64,000 bases of DNA from Apostichopus japonicus (Eukaryota; Echinodermata; Holothuroidea; Aspidochirotida; Stichopodidae). Below the pieces are notes generated by a model, which searched no databases, was not told the origin of the DNA, and worked only from the letters and a program-made list of their open reading frames with translations. Position numbers and translations under genes: made by a program. Below, piece after piece: positions 12,172-23,600 of this stretch. Positions within the stretch are counted from its first letter, which is position 1. Every line of letters starts with the position of its first letter. The stretch lies in contig NC_092574.1 of NCBI RefSeq assembly GCF_037975245.1, positions 7,062,713 through 7,126,712 on the forward strand, written 5' to 3'.

Positions 12172-12679
12172 GGTGTGTCTTGTCTGAGAAATCACCTCAC
12201 ACGGAAACACTATAAAAACACACCTTAATCCTTGATCACCTTTGATGCTTAAATGAGGAGTGTACTGCTATTGTACACCTATGGCAATTTTTTCTTGAAT
12301 GCTTCAAAGTTGGTTTTAGTTGACCTTAAACTTATACACATGTATGATTAAGATACTTGTGATTAGTGAGCTGTAACATGCAATCAATTTAGTTTTATTT
12401 GAGTTAACGGGAAAGCCGTCTGCATCATTGTTATAGCAAATCAAGTAAATATTTAAAGACCTGTTTCTTATATTATATGAGCTGTGTAACAATATGTTTA
12501 CCAGACCTTAAAGTTTTACTTCTAATAATAATAAAAAAAATAACTTTTTTTTTTAATATGAGACGTGTGATAATATGTGTACCTGACCTAGTAGTTTTCC
12601 TGAATAAACTTATGTCAATTCATACTTAGTAAAGATTCCTAAATCCTATTGGTCCATTCAGGTCAGCTGACCGTGGTTA

Positions 12680-12720
12680 ATCCTGTGAGTAACGCACGGT
12701 AAAATTACCGGCGGATGAAT
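12680..12720. repeat. Solo arm of the foldback repeat seen at 15565-15730
   Basis: TTAATCCTGTGAGTAACGCA occurs here and in the right arm of the foldback element at 15690-15709. Only one arm is present. Confidence 0.55.
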
Positions 12721-12724
12721 ACAA

Positions 12725-13003
12725 TTGTTACCATGTTTTGTCGTATGCTTTGATGAGCTATCGAAATACATCAAAAACACAAAATCTTGTTCAAATGTCT
12801 TGCAAGATGCCAACAGAGGTAAAGGACGCGAAAACATAGATCCGCACTCGAGTCTAGGCCAAAGTGTAGGCTGCACAGCTGTTGCCTCCAACAATGACAT
12901 TAACGTTACTGCTGCTGTTAAGGCTGAAACGTCTAACATGTCCAAACTGTTTTCCAAATGTTCTTTCCAAAGTCCTGTGAATGTTTACTTCCAAAATTCA
13001 TAG
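12725..13003 (+). other. Unrecognised open frame of 92 codons
   Basis: An open plus-strand frame with an ordinary amino-acid mix (ending SKLFSKCSFQSPVNVYFQNS) and a stop at 13001-13003. It has no in-frame ATG near its start. The composition looks protein-like rather than repeat-derived, so it may be the last exon of a gene or a transposon fragment. I do not recognise the family. Confidence 0.25.
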
Positions 13004-13357
13004 TTATATCCGTATTAAAACACCAGACAGTTGTGGATGCTTGAGTTTAAATATATCCAGTATCTGTCCGTAATTAAATGTTCGCAAGGCCGTTATGTTG
13101 CTCATAGTGATATAAATTTAAAGTTAAACGACCGCAGTGCCAAGCACTGTGTAGTGTGTACGTTCAAGTGAGTGTACGTACGTAGGTACGGTACGTACCG
13201 TACGTGTTCAATACAAGGCCTACTATGTTATCGTATGACTGTATACCATACGTACATGTTTGTCCCTAGAATGGTTGCTATCAGTGGCGGAGATTTCTTG
13301 TCAGAAGTGGGGGGGTTGCAGGCCATTGATGAAATAAAAAGTCATAACTGCTGGCTC

Positions 13358-13620
13358 ACTATCTAAGTGGAGCGCCACCATAAGTTGGCGCGAAGTGCAC
13401 AAGAATTTTTTGGCAAATATTGCTTCCCAGATTGCAGTAAATGGCACTGCCCAGGCCTTGAAAAGCTGGATTTAACCAGGGGTGTATACAGGATTTTCTA
13501 ACCCGGGGGGCGCGTATTACTATCTAAGCGGAGCGCCACCATTGGTTGGCGCGCAGCGTACAAGAAAATTTCTGGTTTTGGTACCCCCAGATCACCGGAA
13601 ATGGCACTTGAAATGGCTTG
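13358..13620 (+). repeat. Shared transposon module, two tandem-oriented copies
   Basis: Two copies of a module of about 100 bp start at 13358 and 13519: ACTATCTAAGNGGAGCGCCA, then GGTTGGCGCG, then CAAGAAAATT, then CCCAGAT-CCGGAAATGGCAC. Further copies start at 14143 (plus), at 18482 (minus strand, running down to about 18391) and at 51975 (plus). Confidence 0.85.
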
Positions 13621-14088
13621 AAACTGACCAACCATATGTACACTTTTGCCTGACAACCAAGTTTTTTCCAAATACTTTTTTTCTCATCTATAACCTTTTT
13701 GAAGATTGTCACCAGTCACACATCATGTTCGACTTCATCACATATCCTGTGGATCATTGCTTTTGTAGGTGATTCTTCATCGCGGCCCACAATATCCGTC
13801 AGCCCCACTGTTCAGAATTTGAAAATTCACAATTCTCGTGAATAAATTCACTTCAAAACATACCCATAATGTTGCACAAAATATCATCAATGGACAACCG
13901 ATATAGAAAAACCTCCTTCAAACCCTAACAGACGGGTCAAAATTGCACAAGTATGATGAAGTATGATGAAGAATGTTGGTTAGGGAATTTTCGAAAATTC
14001 AGACGGCTACTAAAAAATTTCGTTGAAGGAAATAAAAATATACCAGATATTTCCGAAACCGAACACTACACACATCGACAGTTTTGAC

Positions 14089-14636
14089 CATGGGCGCAGA
14101 TCAGTCTTGGATATTGGTAGGGACGCGTGTCTGTTCTATGACACTATCTAAGCGGAGCGCGACCATGGGTTCGCGCGTAGCGTACGATTTTTTGGGGCAA
14201 ATATACCTCCCAGATCGCCGGAAATAACACTTCCCAGACCTAATGATGCTCCTAAACCTCCTTAAGTTTTAGATCTCATTGCTTAGAAATTTAGTTTGGA
14301 GAAATACATGGGCGTCTGCAGAAAGAAAATCAGGGGACAAATAATCCAAGTAGACTTTTGTATATACGATGGGTCTGGGGTCCTCTCCCAGAAAACAAAT
14401 ATAGACTGCCGCAAATGCGATTTCCGTCCTATATTTAACAACTGTGGATAAAATACAATAAAATGAGAACTGCTACATGTCATTTGCACAATGCTGGATC
14501 AAACTGCGCCAAAGTTCCATACAGGGGAACTTGAAATGCAAAGACAAATTGGTGGGGACACGGTATATCATGTCCCCACTACTGAAAATGTTGGTGGGTA
14601 CGCGTCCCGCTGTCCTCACCAGGATCTGCGCCCATG
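14089..14636. mobile_element. Nested DNA transposon inside the hAT-like element
   Basis: Inverted ends CATGGGCGCAGATC at 14089 and at 14636 (inverted). Flanking octamers GTTTTGAC and GTTTGGAG agree at 6 of 8 positions, a decayed 8-bp TSD. It carries its own copy of the ACTATCTAAGCGGAGCGC module at 14143. Confidence 0.7.
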
Positions 14637-15564
14637 GTTTGGAGGCTGTTTATCGTGGAACGCCATTTTCATGCTCACTGATATGATGTGATATCTGCTG
14701 TTTGCTTTACAAATTCGAATAATTTTGTCACTGTTCCTCTTCCTCTTCCCGTTTTCTTGCCGTATTTTCTACTCCATCCTTTTCTCTCTTTCTTCTTTTT
14801 CTTTTCCTTCCTTCACCTCGTTGAAGTTGGCAAGTGTATGCAGTTCCAAAGCTATTCAACAGCAACAAAACGTTATTTTGTGTATTTCTGTTGTGGGGTG
14901 AAGTTAGCGCTATGAGCTACAAGTTCCAATGCGCAAGGTGGGGGAAAGGGGCTAGAAATAATGTGTCGGTCAATTCTAACTCGGTTTTCGGTCGTTAATT
15001 GTTGATGTAGCCTACCAGGTAAAAGGTTGAAATGACTTTAACAATTTCAAATTTAATAATTTGATTTATTATGCCATTTGGAGCACATAACATAGGCTAT
15101 AACAGAACATTACTGGCAAAAACTAGGGGGGGTTGATTGTGTGGGCCAACCCCCCCTCTTCAAAAAGTGGGGGGGTTAAAACCCCCCCAACCCCCCCTGT
15201 TTCTCCGCCACTGGTTGCTATGGGAACCAGAAGCTGTAGGGTATTGATATGATGAAGCCAACTAGTAATTGTTTGTAGTTCCTTGTTATTGAGACCTTTC
15301 GAAAATAGATTTATGGCCGCAATATTGCCGAACATTAGTTTAAATGTTATTATGGTTCATCTTTTATGAATGACAGCCTTTCAAAGACGTGTCCTTTATA
15401 ATTATTCACTATCGTTCAGTATTACTTTATAATTGCACATGTACATTGTTATGCTGGTATTCGACTTACGGGGCATCACTTTAATAAATCTTTGGTTATA
15501 TGTAACCAAAAATGTTTTGCTTTATGATTTTTTTCCCCACACAAATGGTAGTGTATGAATGAAC

Positions 15565-15730
15565 GGGGTTAATCAACGGTCTAGCGTGCGTTACTCACAT
15601 GATTAATGCACTCCGGGTGTTAATGCTATCGCTGGATGCACTAGGGCTCCGCCCTCGTGCATCGCTTGCATTATCCCCCGATCGTGCATTAATCCTGTGA
15701 GTAACGCACGCTAGACCGTTGATTAACCCC
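15565..15730. mobile_element. Foldback element, 166 bp
   Basis: Arms of about 46 bp (GGGGTTAATCAACGGTCTAG... and its inverse) match with one mismatch over the first 40 positions. The loop of about 75 bp contains GGGCTCCGCCCTCG. No clear TSD was found outside the arms. TTAA lies inside both arms near the ends. Confidence 0.75.
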
Positions 15731-15978
15731 TTATTAATGATTTCATTTCATTTATTTGTTTCTTCACAATTTAAATACAGAGAAGTTAACTAAGTGACAA
15801 AGCATATCTACAACATGGAAAATTGTGAAAGGAAGCACTTCAAAAAATCCACAGGGCTTGTCTAGTAGAGCGCTCCCATAAGTCAATAGAGAGAACAATA
15901 CAAGAAAACAGTAACACTTATATATCCACCCACACACCAACCCAACACGTATAACCCACCCACCCCACCACCAACAAT

Positions 15979-15983
15979 ACACA

Positions 15984-16019
<36 letters not shown>

Positions 16020-16096
16020 CACATATGCATACATACACAATTGCATACAAATACACACACGCATATAAACCATATATATATCTATATATATACATA

Positions 16097-16140
<44 letters not shown>

Positions 16141-16160
16141 AGTATATACATATACATGCA
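15979..16160. repeat. (AT)n and (CA)n microsatellite cluster
   Basis: Two (AT)n blocks separated by a short (CA)-rich segment. Confidence 0.95.
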
Positions 16161-16621
16161 TTTATATACACCCGAGTTACCTATAGTAAACGTTGACAAA
16201 AATATATTTGGAGTTATTACAGTACTTCCAGGGAGCGGCCGTGTATATGCAAGTGATTTTCAAATGTTGTGTTTCTTCGGATTGCCGTTCATTGAATTCC
16301 AGGGCCTTGTTCAGAACTCTCAGCATTGGTTTTTATACATGGAAGAGCCTTAATGTCTTTCCAACTGAGCTGAAAATTCCAAAACAGTTATGTAATTCAG
16401 CCTGATATTTTTCCCCGATTGATACTTTAAACTATAGAATGATTGTGATATATGACGTAATGTTAGAAAAAACCAACCACGATATAGCAATCGTTTTTTA
16501 ATGAGTTAAACATGTCTTATGACGGATAACTTGTTATTTCTAAATGTATGCTTTTATGGAATTGTGTAACATTTATCCTAAATGTAGTAACCAACCATCT
16601 CAAAGTGCACAAGTGCACCAC

Positions 16622-17125
16622 AAGTGCAGTGTTGTGCACCTTCGCACGCTGTGGACATGTGGCCCCCGTATGCCTCAGTGCACTGTCGTGTACCTCGGAA
16701 CGCTGTGGACAGGTGGCCCCCTGTATGCCTCAGTGCACTGTTGTGTACCTTGGCACGCTGTGGACATGTGGCCCCGTATGCCTCAGTGCACTGTTGTGCA
16801 CCTTGGAACGCTGTGGACAGGTGGCCCCCTGTATGCCTCAGTGCACTGTCGTGTACCTTGGCACGCTGTGGACATGTGGCCCCCGTATGCCTCAGTGCAC
16901 TGTTGTGTACCTTGGCACGCTGTGGACATGTGGCCCCCGTATGCCTCAGTGCACTGTTGTGTATATTGGAACGCTGTGGACATGTGGCCCCCGTATGCCT
17001 CAGTGCACTGTTGTGTATATTGGAACGCTGTGGACAGGTGGCCCCCTGTATGCCTCAGTGCACTGTTGTGTATACCTTGGCACGCTGTGGACATGTGGCC
17101 CCCGTATGCCTCAGTGCACCCACCT
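16622..17125. repeat. 54-bp minisatellite, nine units
   Basis: Nine units containing CGCTGTGGACATGTGGCCCC and GTATGCCTCAGTGCACTG. Two variants mix: GCACGCTGTGGACATG and GAACGCTGTGGACAGG. Because the unit is a multiple of three and free of stops, three plus frames and one minus frame stay open through it. These frames are not called as genes. Confidence 0.95.
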
Positions 17126-17920
17126 TGAGTATACACACAACATTTGTACACAAGAACCTTGAGTTCATGCGCACTTTAGTATCCTAGCTGTGTACCCCAC
17201 AATAGAGTACAGTACACCACAGGACACTACACCAGAGTACACAGTAGCTTTGATCAATTGCGAGATACAGTAAGGTACACAATACAAACAAAATTATAGC
17301 AGGAACGATGAAATATAGGCGAAAGCTGTTATGACTTCAAAATTAAAGTAAACAACCTCACCCAAAACTATCCTAAAAATTGAGTAAGATATATAAAAGT
17401 TAAACATTTACTTAACTTGATGAAACCATTAAAATCTCTCTTTTTATGAGCAGCTAAATGATTATGTACGTGTGTACGCGCGCACGTGTGTTCAAAACAT
17501 GTAGTATTATACGTTGGTTCGTAACTATATGCTTAATTATGATTAACCTATATACGTAATAATTACAATTACATATTACAGTTATTCACAATGACGCATA
17601 TATAAACCAATCAAATCATAATGCATGCTTTGGACCTACAGAAAAGAAAGCACGCAAGAACAAACAAAACATCAATCAAAAGCAAAACAATAGCAATATC
17701 AACAAACAAACCCAAACACGCACGCACTCCGACTTAGACTGCGTAGTTAGCTGGCTACGGCAAGTAACCATGCACAAACATCACTGCGGACCGAATCATA
17801 AAGAGTAACATTCCTCTTGTACAACTTCCATCAATGAAGCAATGGTGCTAATATTTTAATACTACTAATAATAATGACCACACTACTTCATATGGTTATT
17901 CTCCAGTTAAGATCTTCTTT
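17126..17920. other. Intergenic stretch, nothing recognised
   Basis: A+T-rich DNA without coding or repeat signals that I could identify. Confidence 0.5.
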
Positions 17921-18545
17921 CAGTGGCGGCGGAACGTGGGGGGGGGGGGGGGGGGGCTCAGCCCCCAATGAAAAAGTTGAGGGGGAAAATGTATGATTAG
18001 CCCCCCCCCCCCCCAATATTTACCAAGGCTCCGAAACGTGCATCTGCCCATATTTCAATGTATACTTGTCGATCTGTCCGATGCAGACGTATACTATATA
18101 GGTGTTATAATTTTAGTAAATGCTGGGTATAGACCACATTTGTTGACATTAAGAAATGCTTTCGGTTTTTTCTTATGACATTTATTTAATTATTGCATTT
18201 AATTGCAAGTAGTAATTTACTACACTCAAAAACGTCTTTGCGAGTACACTACGAGTAATAGTTACTTTCTTAAAACACCATCGAATATACAAATTACAAT
18301 GTTTTTACAGATTTTTACGTGCAATCTGAGAAATTGCAGGCTTGAGACCCATATTTTAGGGCTTGGTATTCTCAGGATAAAACACTCGGGAAGTGCCGTT
18401 TCTGGCCATCTGGGGGTTTGAAAAACCCAAAATTTTCTTGTACGCTCCGCGCCAACCGATGATGGCGCTCCGCTTAGATAGTCTCCACACATTAGCCCCC
18501 CCCCCCCTCCCAAAAAAAAATAATTTTCCCGTTCCGCCGCGCCTA
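17921..18545. mobile_element. hAT-like non-autonomous element, 625 bp
   Basis: Left end CAGTGGCGGCGGAACG and right inverted end TAGGCGCGGCGGAACG agree at 13 of 16 positions. Flanks TCTTCTTT (17913-17920) and TCTTCATT (18546-18553) agree at 7 of 8, a near-perfect 8-bp TSD. G and C homopolymer runs lie inside both ends. The shared module lies inverted at about 18391-18482. Confidence 0.75.
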
Positions 18546-19079
18546 TCTTCATTGATAGGAAAAGGTGGTTAATAGAGTGAACTCTATATTTATCTATTGA
18601 AATTACTCATGTATGATATGAAAAGTGCATGTTCGTCCCCACATAAATAGAAGTGAAACGGCTTGGATATCTAAAATAAGATGCGGTTGAGCCGTCGAGT
18701 AAGCAGCCACGGTGTGGACAACAGCGGACGACTCCCGGATCATTTGGTCAAAAAACAACGTAATACGGTACCTTATACCTCAAACAGGTCACAGGTGGTA
18801 ATACGACGCAGATGCAAGGACTACAACATTTAACTACTTTTCTAAGCCATATAGTAATAACATGAAGTTACAACAACGCATCCGTTTGATTTTTTTTAAA
18901 CTCATTATTAATAAATTAGAATATCCTGCTTCTTACGCAATGGTATAATGTATATAAGAGTTAATTGTTATCCTCAACAACGTTTTGATTCTGCGAATAT
19001 GCTGTTGAAATCCTCAATGTCTGTAATGTTCCATCAAAGAGTACAAGAGTTAGCTAGAATACTTTGTCATTATCATAAT

Positions 19080-20330
19080 CAAGTTAAGTAAGTTCCATAG
19101 TTTTGTTCTAAACTTCCAACGGGGGCATCTAGACGTTTAACTGATAGTTTAAGACGACTATGCCGTGAATTTTAAGATCCTTGAGAGAAAAAAATAGTGA
19201 AAATATACGTCATTGTAATAATCACTTATTTTTAAGAAGAAACCTATATGTTCTGTATTTATACATCATCGTACTTCCAAAAAGTTAGGTTCTAAAAGGG
19301 GTACGATGGAGTCTAAAATCCTTCCAAGTGATAGAAACAGTTAACTTGTTTTATTATAATAATAAAAATAATGATAATAATAAGTATTCTGATTAATATA
19401 ACTGTATTGTATAAATTTACAACATCGTTTTTTCCTACAAGTATTGTAGTAATAGAAACAACATTATTTCGCAGAAAAAAAAACGTTTCAAGATTTTGTT
19501 CCACATATAGGCTATAAAATACAGACGTTTATCACTTCCTTTAAACGGCTGCGGTCAAGTCTAATATCTTCAAAGTGAGTAAACAGTAACGACATGTGTT
19601 TATAAAAACAACAGATCATAAAAATAGCTTGTTTTAGGAAGGAACCTATGTTAGGACAATTTTCCTATCCATGAATGTTTTTACAACATCACCTTACCTA
19701 GATTTGTAATTTTATTGCAATTTCACAATGTTTTTAATTGACATCCGTCGAAATGAATAAAAACCCCAAGGCTATATATAGCCTTTCAAAGGTGTTAAAT
19801 TGAGGCAAAAAATACAGTATTACCAAATTTGTTTCGGATTTCAAATAAAGTTTCCCGACGTTTATCTCTGACTCCTAAACGGCTACGGTTGAGTATAAAA
19901 TCGGTCAGCTTGCGGCTTTGATAAGCCAATGAGGCTTCTTCGCGGGTTCCTGCTTGCAGGAGGATCTAAAATACATACATAGGCCTATATACATGCATTA
20001 TAACGAATAATACCACATTGCTATAGCCTTTCGAAGGTGTTAATTTGTGGCCAAATATTCAGTTTTAACAAATCGTTCCGAACTACAAATAAGGCTTCCA
20101 TGCGGCTTAGGTGGAGTCTAAAAACATTTAAACTGAGAGAAATAGGCAGATCTTATCTTTGTTATAATAATAATAGCTTGTTTGAAGGTGGAACCTATGT
20201 TATGGCAAAAACTTTACATGGCAAAAACTTAACAACTTTACGTTATGGCAAAAACTTTACGTTATGGCAAAAACTTTACAACATCACTTTACCATATATG
20301 TTTAGAGAGATTCTAAAATTAATGTAACTC
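19080..20330. repeat. Degenerate tandem or interspersed duplications
   Basis: Several blocks recur in diverged form. ATAGCCTTTC-AAGGTGTTAA with about 85 bp of context is at 19779 and 20025. GGAACCTATGTTA is at about 19640 and 20190. AAACGGCT-CGGT-AGT is at 19545 and 19876. A short block GTTATGGCAAAAACTTTAC repeats in tandem at 20197-20280. Confidence 0.6.
19891..19980 (+). mobile_element. SINE 3' fragment (same family as 31140-31392)
   Basis: GGTCAGCTTGCGGCTTTGAT onward, through the short palindrome CCTGCTTGCAGG and GGATCTAAAATACATACAT, matches the 3' part of the minus-strand SINE at 31140-31392. The tRNA-like head is missing here. Confidence 0.75.
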
Positions 20331-20566
20331 CCACCCTCATACATACTCACAATCACATCCGCCTGCATAATTATATATATAGGCCTAGATTACGAGTATC
20401 ATCGAAACCAAACTACACGAAAAAATAACTTATGGTTCGATCGTGTCACATTGGAATTGAAGAAGACAAAGTTTGTGGTTAAATTTAACGGAATTTGGGA
20501 TCTTAATCTGACCACATTCGTCGACATATACATTGATGTTTATTTCGATAATTTTTTTTTGTGCAG

Positions 20567-20620
20567 GACCACACATCAATGTTATTTCTTCCATTACACT
20601 CGTTGCTGTCATGCCAGAAA
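20567..20620 (+). other. ALG8: Probable 5' UTR of ALG8 after a leader intron
   Basis: A strong acceptor (ATTTTTTTTTGTGCAG ending at 20566) lies 54 bp before the ALG8 start codon. This suggests a non-coding first exon upstream, which I could not place. Confidence 0.45.
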
Positions 20621-23600
20621 ATGTCGGGGCCGACATGGTTGGAAGCTTTCTTGCCTTTGGTTGGATTTGTTACGGCGATTAAGCTGCTCCTGATACCTTC
20701 CTAGTATGTATTATTACTTTCAGAGTAGAAGAGCAAAACTATGTTGTTTGAGATTGTTGCACATATGCTAACAGTTAATCTCTCTTTAAGTTTAAGAGTT
20801 ATAAAACCGCACTCCAGTAAACTGCAAGCAACACATATATAGCAGTTTAGCGAAATTGTCAAGAGCATGTTTTCCTGCACGAATGTTAAACTTAAGATGC
20901 ATGTCCAAAGTGGATATCCTCGCCTACCATAAAATGATATACGCTAACGCCTGATCTGTGACTTTATTCGAGTCCGATCCTTAGCTGTTGGTATTGTGGT
21001 CTATTTGTGGTATGTTTGTACTGTGGGTAGTGTTTGTACCCTTACTATAGGCCCAGAGCCGGAGGGGCTTAATGTTAGATGTAAAGTATGGGTTAAATAC
21101 ATTAGTGTTAGGGGTCCCCTAGCCTAGACCCATGTTTTGAATATGTATTGAGCCATGCATTGAGAACCAATATATACTGAGGTCCGTGACTAACAGCTTG
21201 CAGGGCTGTCACAGTGATAAGCTTCAGGGCTAAAATGGAAGAGCCCTCTGTAGATATACATCTCGAGTATTGTTGTACTATACCAAGTAAGGGCCATAAG
21301 TGTGAAAGTACAAAGAATAAAGGCAACTTTTTGAAATGGATCAGCTTCCAACTTTTTTGGCAAGATGTGGTATTTGAGGAAACTGTGATGAAGTTTAATG
21401 GATAAATCTTACTGTACTGTACCTGCCTTCACATATTTGCTTTCTTTCTTTTAACAGTCATTCCACAGATTTTGAAGTTCACAGAAATTGGTTAGCGATT
21501 ACTCATTCTCTACCAATATCAAAATGGTACCATGAGGTAAAATACAACTTTTTCATTTATTGCAGACATCCATACACAGGTGCTTTTGGTTTAAATTGAA
21601 ATGTACAAGTTGTTTATTATCTTTGAATAGGATTTGCACTCTCGGTCAGTTTCATTCTAGCCTTTAACCCAGGTTATTTAAAGATACTTATTGTTGTTAC
21701 AGCCTTGGAATAACCTTTTGGTCATACAACAGAGAAACAGAGAAGAAAAACCAAAGAACTGCTGCGTCAAAAGCTGATTTGTTTTGAACATGTATAAAAT
21801 TAAAAGTAAACCTATTGTTTTGTGAATTTATTAATTAATTTTTTGTGTGTTGTTTCCTCGCCTTGCTCCATAGAATACATCAGAATGGACTCTGGATTAC
21901 CCTCCATTCTTTGCCCACTTTGAGTTTGGTCTTTCAAAGATCGCAAAGTTTTTCGATCCTAAGATGCTTGAAGTAACCAATTTAAACTATGACTCTAAAG
22001 CTGCCATCTATTTTCAACGATTGTCAGTGATTGTAACAGATTTAATGCTAGTTTATGCTGCAAAAGAGTAAGTCTGAGAACAGTAAATTTGTAGTATTTA
22101 ACCATTTTTGTACTTTTTTATTCATATCTACTTATCCCTTTTCGCATTCCCACTTTAAATTGGGAATTCAATGCATAGAGTCTCCTGGGGAGGCAATTAT
22201 TTTATGACATTGAGCCGCCACATGTGCATGTTGGAGAAGCTGAATGGCTTATAAGTTAACGCTTCACATCTATCTGATGGCTGTCAAATATACAATTTTA
22301 GCTCATTTTAGAATTATTTTTGTTGACAAATTTGAAAAACCATTTCAGATGGGTAAAACTATGGATTACTCCTGGATGAAAAACCTACCTTACTTACCCG
22401 AGATCAAACCCATGCCCTCCCAGATGTTAGCTTTCATGTCCTCCCAAATGCAACCACCTTTATCCACTCGCCCATTGGCAATGTGAAGAAAAGATTTGTA
22501 ACTTAATCTGCTGTCACTTTCAATCGTAAACTTTGTAATCAGATTTGAAGAATTAAGAATTCAAAGCTTTGCCGTCACAGGGTTACGTTTCCTGATATTT
22601 GTTGTTATGTAAAGGTTATATCGTTATGTTTACTTCTTGTTTCCAGATGTTGCGCTGTCACGAAAACCCTCAAAAGAAGGCAACCGACCAGCCTGTTTGG
22701 TGACTCGGCCTTTGTTCTAGCCGTCTTACTTCTGTCAAACTTTGGTCTCTTCATCGTTGATCGTATCCTTTTTTTAATGTATCCAACAATTTAGTGTTGC
22801 ATCAACCTCGATAATTAGATGATATGGGGGTCACTTGAATAATGCTTGCTTTCTCTGAGATGTAATCTAAATCCATATGTGCGATTTTTACAGTTTTATC
22901 CACTTGTTTTGAAAGTGTCCATTGCGGGCGAAACTGTGATATCATATATGGACTACACAAACAACTGCCTTGTTTCAGTTGCTATTTTATTTTGGTATTT
23001 AAGGATATGCTTGAGGTCATCAAAATGAAAAGATGATTTTCAATTGTCAAGCCGTCTTCAGTGCATCAGTGGAAAAAGAATTAAAAAAGATAACTGACGG
23101 GCCAATGAAGGGAATAAATTCAAAGTTTTATATTTAATAGATCAAAGTGTAAAGCTACCAAGGTTGGCAACTGGAAGGCCTGATAAATTATCAGTTTTTG
23201 ATATTTCCTTAACTCCCCCGCTTTAGATATTCATTTCCAGTACAACGGCTTTCTCTTTGGTCTGCTTCTCCTCTCGGTGGCCAAAATTTCTCAGGTTTGT
23301 ATCTTTTACTATCATATAATGTTGCCTAACCAATATCATCTGCAACCCGGCCCCATCAATCATATCATCTTCATTTCCAGCCCTATCGGTTCGTGATCGC
23401 TCTGTTTATTTAATAATAATAATAATAATATTCCACTTTTATATAGCACTTTATACCAGCGATAGGTCTCAAAGTGCTTTACAAACGATATGTTACCCCT
23501 GGTAAATGATAACCCATCCCAGAAACAACCCTCCAGGGGGCTGCAGTTATATACTTCGCCCAGTGACAAGTTACCTCACAGGTACCCATTTAACCCCTGG

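Larger units (their letters stand above)
13282..15213. mobile_element. hAT-like non-autonomous element, 1.93 kb, perfect 8-bp TSD
   Basis: Both ends begin CAGTGGCGGAGA (left at 13282, right inverted ending at 15213) and then run into G-rich sequence. GTTGCTAT is duplicated exactly at 13274-13281 and 15214-15221. An 8-bp TSD and a CAGTG-type end fit the hAT superfamily. No transposase frame is visible. Inside are copies of the ACTATCTAAGCGGAGCGCC module at 13358 and 13519, plus a nested element at 14089-14636. Confidence 0.85.

Noticed and set aside
13482-13772. Frame sharing YLSGAPP-VGA-RTRKF with one near 18262-18552
   Set aside because: The similarity comes from the shared transposon module read in the same frame, not from a conserved gene.
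16544-17187. Overlapping frames of 187-204 codons, and a 122-codon antisense frame
   Set aside because: All arise from the stop-free 54-bp minisatellite and cannot be told apart as coding.
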